Source: Micromonospora_G sp044458865
GTDB lineage: Bacteria > Actinomycetota > Actinomycetes > Mycobacteriales > Micromonosporaceae
Assembly (NCBI RefSeq): GCF_044458865.1
Contig: NZ_JBITIH010000014.1
Location: forward strand, 167,560 to 231,559
DNA length: 64,000 nt
Reading direction: 5' to 3'
Shown here: in pieces, positions 26,293 to 36,900 of the stretch
How positions within the stretch are numbered: the stretch's first letter is position 1
How the letters are laid out: each line of letters begins with the position of its first letter
Notes under the pieces: model-generated
Told to the model about the DNA's origin: nothing
Database searches by the model: none
What the model saw: only the letters and a program-made list of their open reading frames with translations
Position numbers and translations under genes: made by a program

Positions 26293-27782
26293 CTGACAGT
26301 CGCCCTTCGATCCGTGTCCGTGCTGCTCTCACCGTCCTGCGTCAAGCCGGCGGTGTCGGTCTCCGTTGCCTGCCGGGCGGCTCGTCGCTGCCGGAGAAAA
26401 CCGAGCAGGGCCAGGGCGAGCAGGACGACGCCGGGAACCGGGGCGGCCAGCGCCGGTTCTTTCAGCACTGCCAAGGCGGCGATCAGCGCAGCCGCCGCGA
26501 GCGCCGTGCCGGAGACCGAGAGCAGCACCGGCCGTACCAACGCCCGGATCCGGAGGAACCAGAGCAGTGATCCCGCCACGATCAATTCGGTCAGCACCGT
26601 CGCCCAGGCCGCGCCGTGGGCGCCGTACCGACCGTCCAGCGCGAGGTTCAGCGCGACGTTGCCGCCGAGGCTCAGCACCAGCACCAGCAGGCGACTGGCG
26701 GCCCGGCCGTGGGCGAGCAGCGTGGCGGAGAGCCCGAAGTTGGCGAACCGCAGTGCCAGGAACAGGGCAAGGATCATCGCGAGCGCCAGGATGTCGTCAC
26801 CTTCGCCGCCGAACAGCACCACTACCGCGATCGGGAGGGCGAGGCTGATCACGCCCGCTGCGATCTGGCCGCAGATCCGGAAAAACTGGAAGATGACGAC
26901 CGGGTCGTCTGACGGCGGATGGTCGGGCCGCAGGCGTGGGGCGGCGTACGCGACCGCACCGAGTCCCATCGAGGCCGCGACCTGCACGGCGGGACCGATG
27001 ATGGCCGCTGCCGAGACGTACTGGCCGACCTGGCTCGCGGAGACGAACATCGCCAGGACGAAAACATCGCCGCGGAAGTAGAGGAGGCCGAGCAGGTCGG
27101 ATGCGAAGTATGGCAGTGACCGCCGGAGTTGGGCCGCCGGATCGACCCGGCCGGACGCGCGAAGCTGGCGCCAGATGCCGACGACGAGGAAGGCCGTGGC
27201 GGACCGGAGGATGGCGGCGACCGCGAAGTAGCCGGCTGCTTCGCCGAAAGTCAGGCCGTCGCCCAGCCACGTCTCGACCGAACAGGCGGCGATGAGCAGC
27301 AGCCCGGTCGCGGAGTTGGTGAGCGGTTCCAGCCAGGCGGAACGAGTGCCCCGAACCAGAACCCAGGCCGTCTCGTTCCACTGCTCCAGGAGGCTGGCGA
27401 CGAATATGAGAAAGAAGCCGAACTGGATCGCCCGGGGCAGCAGGCCCCCGGCAACCGGGTACGCCACCGCTGCGGCCAGCAACAGGGGGAGGAGCCGACC
27501 AGTGTGAATCCGGGCCACCTGCGGCGCCGAGACCAGACCGGCCGCGACGTCCCGGGTCAGGTACATCGGAAGTCCGACGGAGAGCGCGGCGGCGGTGAAC
27601 GAGGCAATCAGGGTCGCGAGTCCGTAGTAGCCGACCGCCTCGGTGCCGGCGCCTCTGGCCAGCAGCGCCATCGCGACCAGGGTGGTCATCCGGGTGGAGA
27701 TGGTAGAGACGCCGAGTAGGCCGGACGTGATCGTGAGCGACGGGCGTCGCCGTTTCGGCGCCTCGACCTCAGAGGCGGACAT
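26289..27782 (-). CDS. Wzx-like polysaccharide flippase
   Basis: The 497-residue polytopic protein has about 12-14 hydrophobic helices and a basic N-terminus (KRRRPSLTITSGLLGVSTISTRMTT), matching the MOP/Wzx polysaccharide export family. It would flip lipid-linked sugar units across the cytoplasmic membrane. ATG 27782 is used; a GTG six bases upstream is also possible. The gene begins inside the end of the preceding ligase gene, and neither start has a good ribosome site, which argues for translational coupling. The C-terminal tail is Arg/Glu-rich and cytoplasmic. Confidence 0.87.
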   Translation of the reverse strand: MSASEVEAPKRRRPSLTITSGLLGVSTISTRMTTLVAMALLARGAGTEAVGYYGLATLIASFTAAALSVGLPMYLTRDVAAGLVSAPQVARIHTGRLLPLLLAAAVAYPVAGGLLPRAIQFGFFLIFVASLLEQWNETAWVLVRGTRSAWLEPLTNSATGLLLIAACSVETWLGDGLTFGEAAGYFAVAAILRSATAFLVVGIWRQLRASGRVDPAAQLRRSLPYFASDLLGLLYFRGDVFVLAMFVSASQVGQYVSAAAIIGPAVQVAASMGLGAVAYAAPRLRPDHPPSDDPVVIFQFFRICGQIAAGVISLALPIAVVVLFGGEGDDILALAMILALFLALRFANFGLSATLLAHGRAASRLLVLVLSLGGNVALNLALDGRYGAHGAAWATVLTELIVAGSLLWFLRIRALVRPVLLSVSGTALAAAALIAALAVLKEPALAAPVPGVVLLALALLGFLRQRRAARQATETDTAGLTQDGESSTDTDRRATVR

Positions 27783-29106
27783 CAGCACGTTTGGCGTACG
27801 GTTCGCCGATGCGTGCGCCGAAGTAACCCATGACCAGCGAGAAGATCAGGAAGTAGGGTCCCTGGAGCAGGCCCCAGCCGGTCGCGCCGATCAACACGAT
27901 GCCCGGTAGCGCGCTCACGAGGACCCGGGCGGTCGGGTCCGCTCCCCGACTGAGCCGGACGCGCCGGATCGCCCGTACGGCCACGACGAGGAACGGCAGC
28001 CAGAGCAGGACGGCGCCCAGGATGCCGAGTTCGGCGGCGCTCAGCAGGAAGATGTTGTGGACCGGGACGCCGGTTTCGGTGAGCCGGTCGGTGGCGCCGA
28101 TCACGGCGACGTACCCGTTGGGGCCGACGCCCGCCCACGGGTGGTCTCCGATGGCTGACAGGGCGACCTGCGTGATGTGTGGCCGGGCTCCACCGGTCGG
28201 GTCCGCCATGAACCGGTTGATCAGCCACGGTAGCGACGCCAGGCCCAGGACGACGGTCGTTCCGAGGATGACGAAGTGTTTCCGCTGCCACCGCCCGCCG
28301 GCGAGTTCCAGCAGTACGGAGATGAGGATCATCGCCATGACGGCGGCAAGGACCGCGCGGCTCTGGGTGAGGGAGGTCCCGACGAATACGGCGCCCAGCG
28401 TCAGCCAGACCGCAACCCGTTCCCGCGCCGTACGTTGTGGAAGCGTGAGCACACAGAGCCCGCAGAAGAACAGCACCTTCGACAACTCGCCGGGGTGGCT
28501 GGTCAGTCCGGTGGCACGACCGTGCACGTCCAGTGCCTGCGCTCCGGTGACCTCGCGCAGCGGAAAGCCGAGGACGGCCGCCACGATCGCGCCGAGCTGG
28601 ACCCAGGCGACGGCGGCGAACACCCAGGCCAACGCCGATCCGCCGCGGTCCTGGTGGTGGGCCGCGACGCCGATGGCGAACGCGATCGCGCCCAGGCAGA
28701 GGTGCAGCAGCCCGGAGACGGTCCGTGGCGACCAGCCCCAGGCGACGACGGTGAGCGTGAGCAGCCAGAGCAGGAAGGGTGCCCAGGGCAACAGGCCGGC
28801 ACGGAACCGGCGCCCCGCCAGCATGACCATCAGCAGGCTGGACAGTCCGAGCGTGAGCGTGAATGTGTACAGCGTTGGTGTCGCGTTCGTGATTCCGGCG
28901 TAGATCGGGCTTTCGGCCGGCAGTAACGCGACTGGCACCAGCCCGAGCGTGACCACGAGTAGGCCGGTCGTGACCCGTTGCCCTGGGTCGGAGATTGCCA
29001 GGACGAGCAGGGACCGGATTGCCGCCAGCCGGGATGCCCTCACCGGACCTGTGGTCCCGGCGGGACGCCCGCTGTCGACCGGGTCGGCCACCGTGTCGTT
29101 GGACAT
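27769..29106 (-). CDS. O-antigen ligase / Wzy-type polymerase family membrane protein
   Basis: The protein of about 445 residues has roughly 11-12 membrane helices and the family's large external loop (TGLTSHPGELSK... and HPWAGVGPNGYV...VPVHNIFLLSAAELG), the blocks shared by WaaL and Wzy proteins. ATG 29106 is chosen because GGAG stands six bases upstream; in-frame ATGs at 29118 and 29127 lack one. It is the first gene of the six-gene glycan operon. Ligase and polymerase cannot be separated by sequence. Confidence 0.83.
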   Translation of the reverse strand: MSNDTVADPVDSGRPAGTTGPVRASRLAAIRSLLVLAISDPGQRVTTGLLVVTLGLVPVALLPAESPIYAGITNATPTLYTFTLTLGLSSLLMVMLAGRRFRAGLLPWAPFLLWLLTLTVVAWGWSPRTVSGLLHLCLGAIAFAIGVAAHHQDRGGSALAWVFAAVAWVQLGAIVAAVLGFPLREVTGAQALDVHGRATGLTSHPGELSKVLFFCGLCVLTLPQRTARERVAVWLTLGAVFVGTSLTQSRAVLAAVMAMILISVLLELAGGRWQRKHFVILGTTVVLGLASLPWLINRFMADPTGGARPHITQVALSAIGDHPWAGVGPNGYVAVIGATDRLTETGVPVHNIFLLSAAELGILGAVLLWLPFLVVAVRAIRRVRLSRGADPTARVLVSALPGIVLIGATGWGLLQGPYFLIFSLVMGYFGARIGEPYAKRADVRL

Positions 29107-29206
29107 CACGAACTCCATGCGTTGCATCAGGGGCTGACCGGACGCTCCGGGGTGGCTGACGATGGTCGACGCGGGGATACGCCGTCACACCGGAGCAGGC
29201 GGGCTC

Positions 29207-29212
29207 ATCATA
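29207..29212 (-). promoter_or_regulatory. Candidate -10 of the glycan operon
   Basis: TATGAT on the minus strand lies about 100 bp before the first gene of the operon, in the only non-coding gap upstream. It is the same hexamer as before eccE. No clear -35. Confidence 0.4.
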
Positions 29213-29250
29213 GGCATGGAAGCGTCACGGCGGAGACGTTCCCGTGCCGC

Positions 29251-30774
29251 CTAGAACGCGGCTGCCTGCCGGACTCCATTCGCGACCCGGCGCACCTCGT
29301 CCACCCAGTCCGTCGGTGCGGTCATCCTGAGTACGAGCTGCCGGTCGACTGTGCCGCTCGGGACGCTTCTCCGGTAGCCGACCACCGTGAGACCGTAGCG
29401 CTGCTCGCCGTCGAGGGTCAGTGTCTCGGCAAGCGTGGCGTACTCACCCGCGTAGCGCCACTGCTGGCCCCACGCGTCCTCGGCCTGACGCATCGTGGTC
29501 CGGCGCGCCTCGTCGCACGGTTTGGGGCAGTCGCGGACGATCAGTTCGCCGCCGATCGTGCCGCCGTCGGCATGGGTGGTGCCGCAGTTGTACCTGACGA
29601 ACCCCTGGGCATTGCCGTCCATGACGCAGTCCCACGTGGAGGGGACGGTGAGAGCGAAGCCGATCCCGTCGAGGGTGAGCGTCTGGACCCGGCTCGTCTG
29701 GTCGAACTGTGGCCAGGACGTCGGCCAGTTCCCCGGTCGCGGCGGTTCGATGCCCGGTCGGACCGGTCGCGATGTCGGTACCGGCGTCGACGGCGGAGCG
29801 CTGGTGGGAGCCTGGCTCTGCGGCGGGCTGCCGTCCGGCCACACCCGCAGACCAACCACCGCGCCAGCGGCGACCACGACGATGACGCCCACGATCGCGA
29901 TCAGACGTCGGTTGCGGCGGCCCGCTGGTGCGGTGGCGGTTGGCGCGACGCCGGGCCCGTCCGGGTAGGTCGCCCCGTGCGAGTAGGCAGGCCCGTACGA
30001 GTACGGGCCTGCCGGTGGCAACGGGCCCGCCGGTGACGGCGTGGGCGGTGACGAGTGCGGTGCTCCCGACACCGGGTACGGCTGTCCCGATGTCGGCAGT
30101 GGTGGTCCGGAGACCGACCACTGCGGTTCGGTGGAGGACAGTGGTGGCACCGAGACCGGTTGCTGTGGCGGTACGGAGTACGGCTGGACCGGCGACACAG
30201 GCTGTGCCGGGGTGGAGAACACCTGCGGCGGAGCGGCCCACGGGTCGATCCGTGGCAGGACGTGCGTTGGCTCGGTGGTGTCGGCGGCAGCCGAGGATCC
30301 GGCCGGGGCCGTTGGGGGGCCGGGGATCGGACTACCGCCGGAAACGGGTTGCTCGGCGGGAGGAGAACTGTCGGTGGGATCGGTGGCTGCGGTCGCTGGC
30401 TGTGGCTGCCCACCCTCCATTGCTTCGATGGGCGGCGATGCGCCATCGTGCAGGTCCGGTGGTACGGGGTGGTACTCCACGCCGAGAGCCAGGAAGACCC
30501 GCTCGGCGCCGGGTCCGTCATCTGCGGCGAAGGCAGCCCATGGGGCAGAGGTGGCAAAGTCGGCGAAGAGCAGCCGAGTCCCTCCCGTTTGGCGTGCCGC
30601 CAATGCGTTGACCGCGGTGGCGAAGGCTTCCCGCCACCGCGGGTCGGTTGCGGCCCGGGCATCGAGGACAACCACTGTGAGGGGTGTGCCCGCCTGGTCG
30701 ACGGCCGACCAGACAGTGCCCACCTCAGACGATCCCAGCGCCTCGATCAACTGGTATGGACTGTCCGGCTGCAT
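29251..30774 (-). CDS. Single-pass membrane protein with kinase-N-lobe-like start and extracytoplasmic domain
   Basis: Of 507 residues, the first 60 (YQLIEALGSSEVGTVWSAVD...LTVVVLDARA) read like the glycine-loop and beta-3 part of a Ser/Thr kinase N-lobe. However, the conserved Lys is missing and no catalytic loop follows. After a region to about 110 comes a long Pro/Ser-rich linker (about 115-310), a membrane helix (RLIAIVGVIVVVAAGAVVG, about 312-332) and an external domain with four cysteines (WDCVMDG, YNCGTT, RDCPKPC). The ATG has GGGGAGGGG upstream. Similar proteins occur beside actinomycete ESX and Ser/Thr kinase loci. Function unknown; perhaps a sensor that lost kinase activity. Confidence 0.65.
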   Translation of the reverse strand: MQPDSPYQLIEALGSSEVGTVWSAVDQAGTPLTVVVLDARAATDPRWREAFATAVNALAARQTGGTRLLFADFATSAPWAAFAADDGPGAERVFLALGVEYHPVPPDLHDGASPPIEAMEGGQPQPATAATDPTDSSPPAEQPVSGGSPIPGPPTAPAGSSAAADTTEPTHVLPRIDPWAAPPQVFSTPAQPVSPVQPYSVPPQQPVSVPPLSSTEPQWSVSGPPLPTSGQPYPVSGAPHSSPPTPSPAGPLPPAGPYSYGPAYSHGATYPDGPGVAPTATAPAGRRNRRLIAIVGVIVVVAAGAVVGLRVWPDGSPPQSQAPTSAPPSTPVPTSRPVRPGIEPPRPGNWPTSWPQFDQTSRVQTLTLDGIGFALTVPSTWDCVMDGNAQGFVRYNCGTTHADGGTIGGELIVRDCPKPCDEARRTTMRQAEDAWGQQWRYAGEYATLAETLTLDGEQRYGLTVVGYRRSVPSGTVDRQLVLRMTAPTDWVDEVRRVANGVRQAAAF

Positions 30775-30781
30775 CCGACCC

Positions 30782-30808
30782 CTCCCCGCTCTTCAGTGCG
30801 GCATACTA
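30782..30808 (-). promoter_or_regulatory. Promoter and ribosome site of the kinase-like membrane protein gene
   Basis: On the minus strand a -10-like TAGTAT (30803-30808) is followed by the strong ribosome site GGGGAGGGG (30782-30790) just before the ATG at 30774. Confidence 0.45.
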
Positions 30809-31247
30809 GCGATCTGCGGCTCGCCCAGCCCAGGCGCCCGCGCGGGAGGTTGGGGATCGCTCGGCCGACCGTGTGCGACCGTGTCGAGGACTGGCCTGCT
30901 ACCGACAGCGCTTGCATCAAGCGCGGCACCCGTCGCACTGTCAGCGCCAGTGATAGGGCCGGGTCAGGCCAGTGTCGACGCATACGACCAGCTTGCAGGC
31001 GCCCTGGAGCACTGGGACTGGCGGCGGACCAGCACGTGGACACGCTTCTGATCTGGACGGTCGGTGAGCCGGAGTGGCGCCCCCCCGCAGCGTGGACGAG
31101 TCCAGACGAAGACGCGCGAAGCAGCCGGGGTTCGTACGATTGTCAGCGGTTTCTGACCGAAAGTGCCCCTGGCTGAGATACGCATCGCCGATACGAACGA
31201 CACTTCGGCCGGATGGACGGCCGCATCCTGTCCAGGTGGATGCGTTG
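30809..31247. other. Gene-free stretch
   Basis: I find no convincing coding frame, RNA gene or long repeat in these roughly 440 bp. Codon-position bias typical of this genome is absent in all frames. It may be decayed sequence. Confidence 0.5.
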
Positions 31248-31298
31248 CCAGGCGGAACCGGGGCCGACCCCCGTCTTGCCGGCCCCGGTTCCGCCTGG
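31248..31298. terminator. Strong terminator after the FMN reductase gene
   Basis: Perfect 19-base arms (CCAGGCGGAACCGGGGCCG and its complement) surround a 13-base loop, two bases beyond the reductase stop codon on the minus strand. There is no T tract, as is common in high-GC actinomycetes. Confidence 0.8.
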
Positions 31299-31300
31299 CG

Positions 31301-31909
31301 TCAGCCCGCGTACGGCTGTCGGGTCCGGGCCTCCCGCAGTGCCTCACCCCACCAGACGAGCTGGTCGAGCAGGGCCTTCGCCGCCGCGTCACAGTCCGTC
31401 GGATCGTGTGGGCGTCCATCCGGACCGAAACGCGCCCAGGCGCCGTGGAAGCTGACCGTCTCGCGCACCGTCACCGCGTGAAGTTCGGCGAACACCTGAC
31501 GCAGGTGCTCCACCGCCCGGAGGCCGCCGGAGAGCCCACCGTAGGAGACGAAGCCGACCGGTTTGGCCTGCCACTGCGTGAAGTGCCAGTCGATGGCGGC
31601 CTTGAGTGAGGCCGGATAGCTGTGGTTGTACTCGGGGGTGACCACGACGAACGCGTCGGCCAGGTCGAGTCGACCGGTCAGGCTGGCGAGGACCTGCGCC
31701 ACGTCGGCCGGAGGTTCCTTGGTGAGCCCGGTCGGCAGCGGGGTCTCCGCCAGGTCGATGAGGTCCACGGTCAGGTCGTCGCGTTGCTCGGCGTGGGCGA
31801 CGAACCACCGAGCGGCGGTGGGTCCGAAGCGTCCCTCACGGTTGCTCCCAATGATGACCGCCACCCGCAGGGGTGGCCGGGCGGTCGAGCTCTGCTCTTC
31901 TGCGTCCAT
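31301..31909 (-). CDS. NADPH-dependent FMN reductase family protein
   Basis: The 202-residue flavodoxin-fold protein has the FMN phosphate-binding start VAVIIGSNREGRFGPT and the signature VTPEYNHSYPASLKAAIDW, then KPVGFVSYGGLSGGLRAVEHL. This family reduces FMN or quinones with NAD(P)H. ATG 31909 is taken as the start; codons upstream lie in the promoter. It is divergent from soxR, with a SoxR-type operator positioned in its promoter. It is therefore probably induced by redox-cycling compounds. Confidence 0.9.
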   Translation of the reverse strand: MDAEEQSSTARPPLRVAVIIGSNREGRFGPTAARWFVAHAEQRDDLTVDLIDLAETPLPTGLTKEPPADVAQVLASLTGRLDLADAFVVVTPEYNHSYPASLKAAIDWHFTQWQAKPVGFVSYGGLSGGLRAVEHLRQVFAELHAVTVRETVSFHGAWARFGPDGRPHDPTDCDAAAKALLDQLVWWGEALREARTRQPYAG

Positions 31910-31966
31910 CTGCGTCCACTCTCTCTGATGTTGATGACTGTCCGTTGTCTGACGGCGACAAGATGG

Positions 31967-31997
31967 ACGGTAGAACCTCAACATTTGTTAAGGTCAA
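31967..31997 (-). promoter_or_regulatory. SoxR-type operator inside a 19-bp-spaced promoter
   Basis: On the minus strand a -35 TTGACC (31992-31997) and a -10 TACCGT (31967-31972) are separated by 19 bp. This overlong spacer is typical of promoters activated by MerR-family proteins. A near-perfect dyad, ACCTCAAC-ATTT-GTTAAGGT (31975-31994, one mismatch), fills the spacer and resembles known SoxR boxes. It would drive the FMN reductase gene. Confidence 0.8.
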
Positions 31998-32024
31998 GGG
32001 CGACCGAAAAGAAAGAGCGTGAGC

Positions 32025-32576
32025 ATGGACGAACTGACCGTCGGCGAACTGGCGGCACGCAGTGGCGTGGCCGTATCTGCCCTGCACTTCTTCGAACGGC
32101 AGAACCTCATCAGCAGTCGCCGTACCGCGGGAAACCAGCGCCGGTACCGGCGCGACGCGCTGCGCCGGGTCGCGCTGATCCGCATCGCCCAGCGCGTCGG
32201 GATCCCGCTGGCTCGGGTCGCCGAAGTGCTGGCCGTGCTGCCGGACAGCCGTACGCCCAATCGGGAGGACTGGCGGCGGCTGGCCGAGTCCTGGCAGGAC
32301 GAACTGGACCAGCGGATGCGCCACCTCCAGCAACTGCGCGACGAGTTCACCGACTGCGTCGGATGCGGGTGCCTGTCACTCGACCGTTGCCCACTGGTCA
32401 ACCCACAGGACCGGCTGGGCGCCCAGGGCCCCGGGCCGAGACGACTGCTCGGCCCCGCCACGACCACCACCGGCGACTGCGCGCCGAAAGACCCACCGAA
32501 CCCGTCGACCACCAGCAAGAAGACGTGCGGCTACCAGCCCCCGGCCGACGACGACACCTGTGTACCGGTCGGCTGA
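32025..32576 (+). CDS. soxR: Redox-sensitive transcriptional regulator SoxR
   Basis: The 183-residue MerR-family protein has a winged helix-turn-helix (3-70: LTVGELAARSGVAVSALHFF, GNQRRYRRDALRRV), a dimerisation helix (82-108) and the [2Fe-2S] cluster motif C-x2-C-x-C-x5-C (Cys111, 114, 116, 122). It extends about 50 residues past the usual SoxR end, with three more cysteines. ATG 32025 is preferred to GTG 32019. In actinomycetes SoxR responds to redox-active metabolites and controls a few flavin or quinone enzymes, consistent with the divergent reductase and shared operator. Confidence 0.93.
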   Translation: MDELTVGELAARSGVAVSALHFFERQNLISSRRTAGNQRRYRRDALRRVALIRIAQRVGIPLARVAEVLAVLPDSRTPNREDWRRLAESWQDELDQRMRHLQQLRDEFTDCVGCGCLSLDRCPLVNPQDRLGAQGPGPRRLLGPATTTTGDCAPKDPPNPSTTSKKTCGYQPPADDDTCVPVG

Positions 32577-32670
32577 GTCCGAGAGCGGCGCCCGGTAGCG
32601 CGAACACGATCTCGAATGGACCGGGCGCGCCTCGGACGGCAACCGCGACCAGACTGAGAAGCTTTTTCAC

Positions 32671-33684
32671 ATGCCCCGTACCGTCGGCACGCCCGCCGTC
32701 CAACGTCCATCGGCCCAGGCCGCCCTCACCACCGGGCCGGTCGACTTCACCGAGGCGTGGCTGCGTAACCGGCGACTCTCCGAACACACCCGGGCGGCGT
32801 ACCGGCGCGACATCGCCGGATGGCTCTCCTGGTGCGCCGGACGCGACCTCGACCCGTTGCGGGTGACCTTCCTCGACGTCAACTCCTACGGCCGGGACCT
32901 GGAGTCGACGGTCGATCCACGCAGTGGCCGTTCCCTCACCCCGGCCACCGTGGCCCGCAAACTGTCGGCCCTGTCCAGCTGGTACGACTTCCTTGCCCGG
33001 TTGCGGGCGGTCGAGGCAAACCCGGTCTCCGGGGCCGACCGGCCCCGGGTGAGCCGGGACCACTCCGCCACCGTGGGCATGACCCCGGACGAGGTCGACG
33101 CGCTGCTGGCCGCCGCAGCGGCTGACAGCGGCCCGACCGCTGCCCGTAACCGGGTCGCCCTGGCGTTCCTCGCCGACCTGGGGCTGCGGGTCGGGGAACT
33201 GGTCTCGCTCGACGTCAGTGACCTCGGCTACGAACGCGGGCACCGCAGCATCCGATTCGTCGGCAAGGGCGGACGGGCCCGCCGCCGTGCCCTCACCCCC
33301 GGCACCGCGTACGTGCTGGACGCGTACCTGCGGGACCGGGCCGCGACCGAACGGATGCCGGTCGAACAACTCACCGGGCCACTGCTGGTCACCGGGACCG
33401 GTGGACGACTCGACCGGCACGCGGTGTTCCGGCTGGTCCGCCGGCTCGCCCAACTCGCCGGGATCCCCGCCTGGGCCAAGCTCTCCCCACACTCGCTGCG
33501 CCACGCGTTCGCCACCACCGCCCGATCGGAGGGGGTGCCGTTGGAGGACGTGCAGGACGCCATGGGGCACGCCGATCCGCGCACCACCCGCCGCTACGAC
33601 CGGGACCGGCACAATCTCGACCGGGACCCGGCGTACGCGATCTGGGCCGCCCGCGCCCGGCGCCATCCGGCGGACCCGGACTGA
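32671..33684 (+). CDS. Tyrosine recombinase / integrase
   Basis: The 337-residue protein has an N-terminal SAM-like core-binding domain (about 25-115) and a catalytic domain with every active-site residue: Arg173 (GLRVGE), Lys199 (GKGGR), His274 and Arg277 (SPHSLRHAF), His300 (MGHAD) and Tyr309 (RRYDR). XerC/XerD-like in size and layout. It stands between soxR and a minus-strand membrane protein, with no obvious att site, tRNA or mobile-element genes nearby. It could be a solitary Xer-like recombinase or a remnant integrase. Confidence 0.87.
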   Translation: MPRTVGTPAVQRPSAQAALTTGPVDFTEAWLRNRRLSEHTRAAYRRDIAGWLSWCAGRDLDPLRVTFLDVNSYGRDLESTVDPRSGRSLTPATVARKLSALSSWYDFLARLRAVEANPVSGADRPRVSRDHSATVGMTPDEVDALLAAAAADSGPTAARNRVALAFLADLGLRVGELVSLDVSDLGYERGHRSIRFVGKGGRARRRALTPGTAYVLDAYLRDRAATERMPVEQLTGPLLVTGTGGRLDRHAVFRLVRRLAQLAGIPAWAKLSPHSLRHAFATTARSEGVPLEDVQDAMGHADPRTTRRYDRDRHNLDRDPAYAIWAARARRHPADPD

Positions 33685-33707
33685 CCGGCCCCGGTCCTGC
33701 CGTACGT

Positions 33708-34910
33708 TCACCGCTCGGGCGACACCATCCGCCAGATGCCCAGCCGGTAGTCACCGGTACGGCACACCAGGTCGACCGTCCCGACCCGGCAGTCCATCAC
33801 ACCGGGTGGCAGGGCACCGAGAATGTGCACGTCGGCACCACGCTCGACGGCGACAAGGGGCCGTTCCACGGTGGAGCGCAGCAGGAGCCGGGCGCCGTTC
33901 GTGGCACCCCGGGGCAACGGACCCCAACCTCGCCGTGGTGCACCGCTCTGAAGCTGGGCACCGGTGGCCGGATCGAGGACCGTGGCCCGCTCACGGTTCT
34001 CGACGCAGACCAGGCCCCCACAGTCGCGGAGATCGGCGACGATCCGAGGACCCGGTCGGCTCCACCGTGGCGTCAACTGGGGCAGGGCGTACCCGCTGAT
34101 GAGGGACTCGCCGGAGCTACCGGGGTGACGCAACACCAACTGGCCGCCGACCACCACCGGATTGTCCGGCGCGTAGTCCGCCGGGGGCAGCTTCCCGGTG
34201 GCGACCACCGCCCCGGTACGCAGGTCGTGCAGGTTGACCACGCTGCTGTCGTGCAGCACCAGGAGCCGATCCGGTGTGCCGGGAACCAGTTCGCCGACCG
34301 CCGTCGACGGCAACGACAACGTCCACCGGGTCGAACCAGTGGCCAGGTCGACCGTTTCGATGGTGCCCTCGATCCGGCGACCGGCACCGGATGCGCTGCG
34401 CACCTCCGAGGTCGCCACACCCGTGGCCGTACCGGCGTCGACCAGCAGCAGGCCGGGGCGCTGCCAGCGGACCTGCCCGGTCCGGGCCGAACGGGCCGTG
34501 GTCGTGATCCGACGCCCGAGTGCGTCCATCTCGGCGACCAGCAGCAGATCACCGACGAGTTCCCCGGCGAACGACGCCGCGCCGGTGACCGGCACCTCCC
34601 AGAGCCGGTCACGCCCGGGCAGGTCGTACGCGGCGAGCGTCATCGGCGCAGCGGTCGTGTCCACGGTCAGCAGCAGGTCACCGGCGAGGAAGAAGTTGAC
34701 CCGGGCGGAAACGTCCAACTCGCCGAGCCGACGCAGGTCACGTGCGAGCGGCTGCGCCGCGGTGACCGACAGGAGCACCAGCAGCGCGGTCAGACAGAGC
34801 ACCGGCCATCTGACCGCGACCCGCCGGGCGCGAGCCGATCGCGGACGGTCCTGCTCGGGAACACCCCGTTCGGTGCCGAGGTCGATCAGAGCCACCGGGT
34901 GGCTTTCCAT
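33708..34910 (-). CDS. Membrane-anchored PQQ-like beta-propeller protein
   Basis: Of 400 residues, a basic cytoplasmic start and one membrane helix (about 34-53, VRWPVLCLTALLVLLSVTAA) precede an extracytoplasmic domain. That domain has repeated blades of the type DLPGRDRLWEVPV, ARTGQVRWQRPG, DLATGSTRWTL and DPATGAQLQSG, as in PQQ-binding-like propellers. The ATG has GGGAG upstream. Such proteins usually bind partners rather than PQQ; no catalytic role is claimed. Confidence 0.75.
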   Translation of the reverse strand: MESHPVALIDLGTERGVPEQDRPRSARARRVAVRWPVLCLTALLVLLSVTAAQPLARDLRRLGELDVSARVNFFLAGDLLLTVDTTAAPMTLAAYDLPGRDRLWEVPVTGAASFAGELVGDLLLVAEMDALGRRITTTARSARTGQVRWQRPGLLLVDAGTATGVATSEVRSASGAGRRIEGTIETVDLATGSTRWTLSLPSTAVGELVPGTPDRLLVLHDSSVVNLHDLRTGAVVATGKLPPADYAPDNPVVVGGQLVLRHPGSSGESLISGYALPQLTPRWSRPGPRIVADLRDCGGLVCVENRERATVLDPATGAQLQSGAPRRGWGPLPRGATNGARLLLRSTVERPLVAVERGADVHILGALPPGVMDCRVGTVDLVCRTGDYRLGIWRMVSPER

Positions 34911-35113
34911 CGCATCTCCCGCTCGTCGGCGTCGCCGCCGCTACCCGGTGGATCCCACTGCTACCGGTCGAGCGTAGCCATCACGGGCGGCGTTGCCCGC
35001 CGGACCGCTCGATCAGCCGGCGACGCACCGGGATTCACCGCGTGTCGCACACGTATCGCCGCTACCGGTCCCCACCGAACCGGGCCGTCCCACCGGCGAC
35101 CCGGTGAGGCGTG

Positions 35114-36820
<1,707 letters not shown>

Positions 36821-36900
36821 CGTCTGCTCCTGCGCCGAGCGGGGGTGGTTGGCGGGATGCGCTGACGGTAGACCACACCGAACGGCGGCAACAGGCCACC

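Noticed and set aside
25157..26332. N-terminal extension of the 387-residue glycosyltransferase (779-codon frame)
   Set aside because: The extension overlaps the whole pyruvyltransferase gene in another frame and has no family features.
30747..31200. Possible small genes in the gap after the kinase-like gene
   Set aside because: No frame has the usual third-base bias or a ribosome site.
32671..33684. Integrated prophage or genomic island around the tyrosine recombinase
   Set aside because: Neighbours are ordinary chromosomal genes with matching base use, and no att repeats or phage genes were found.
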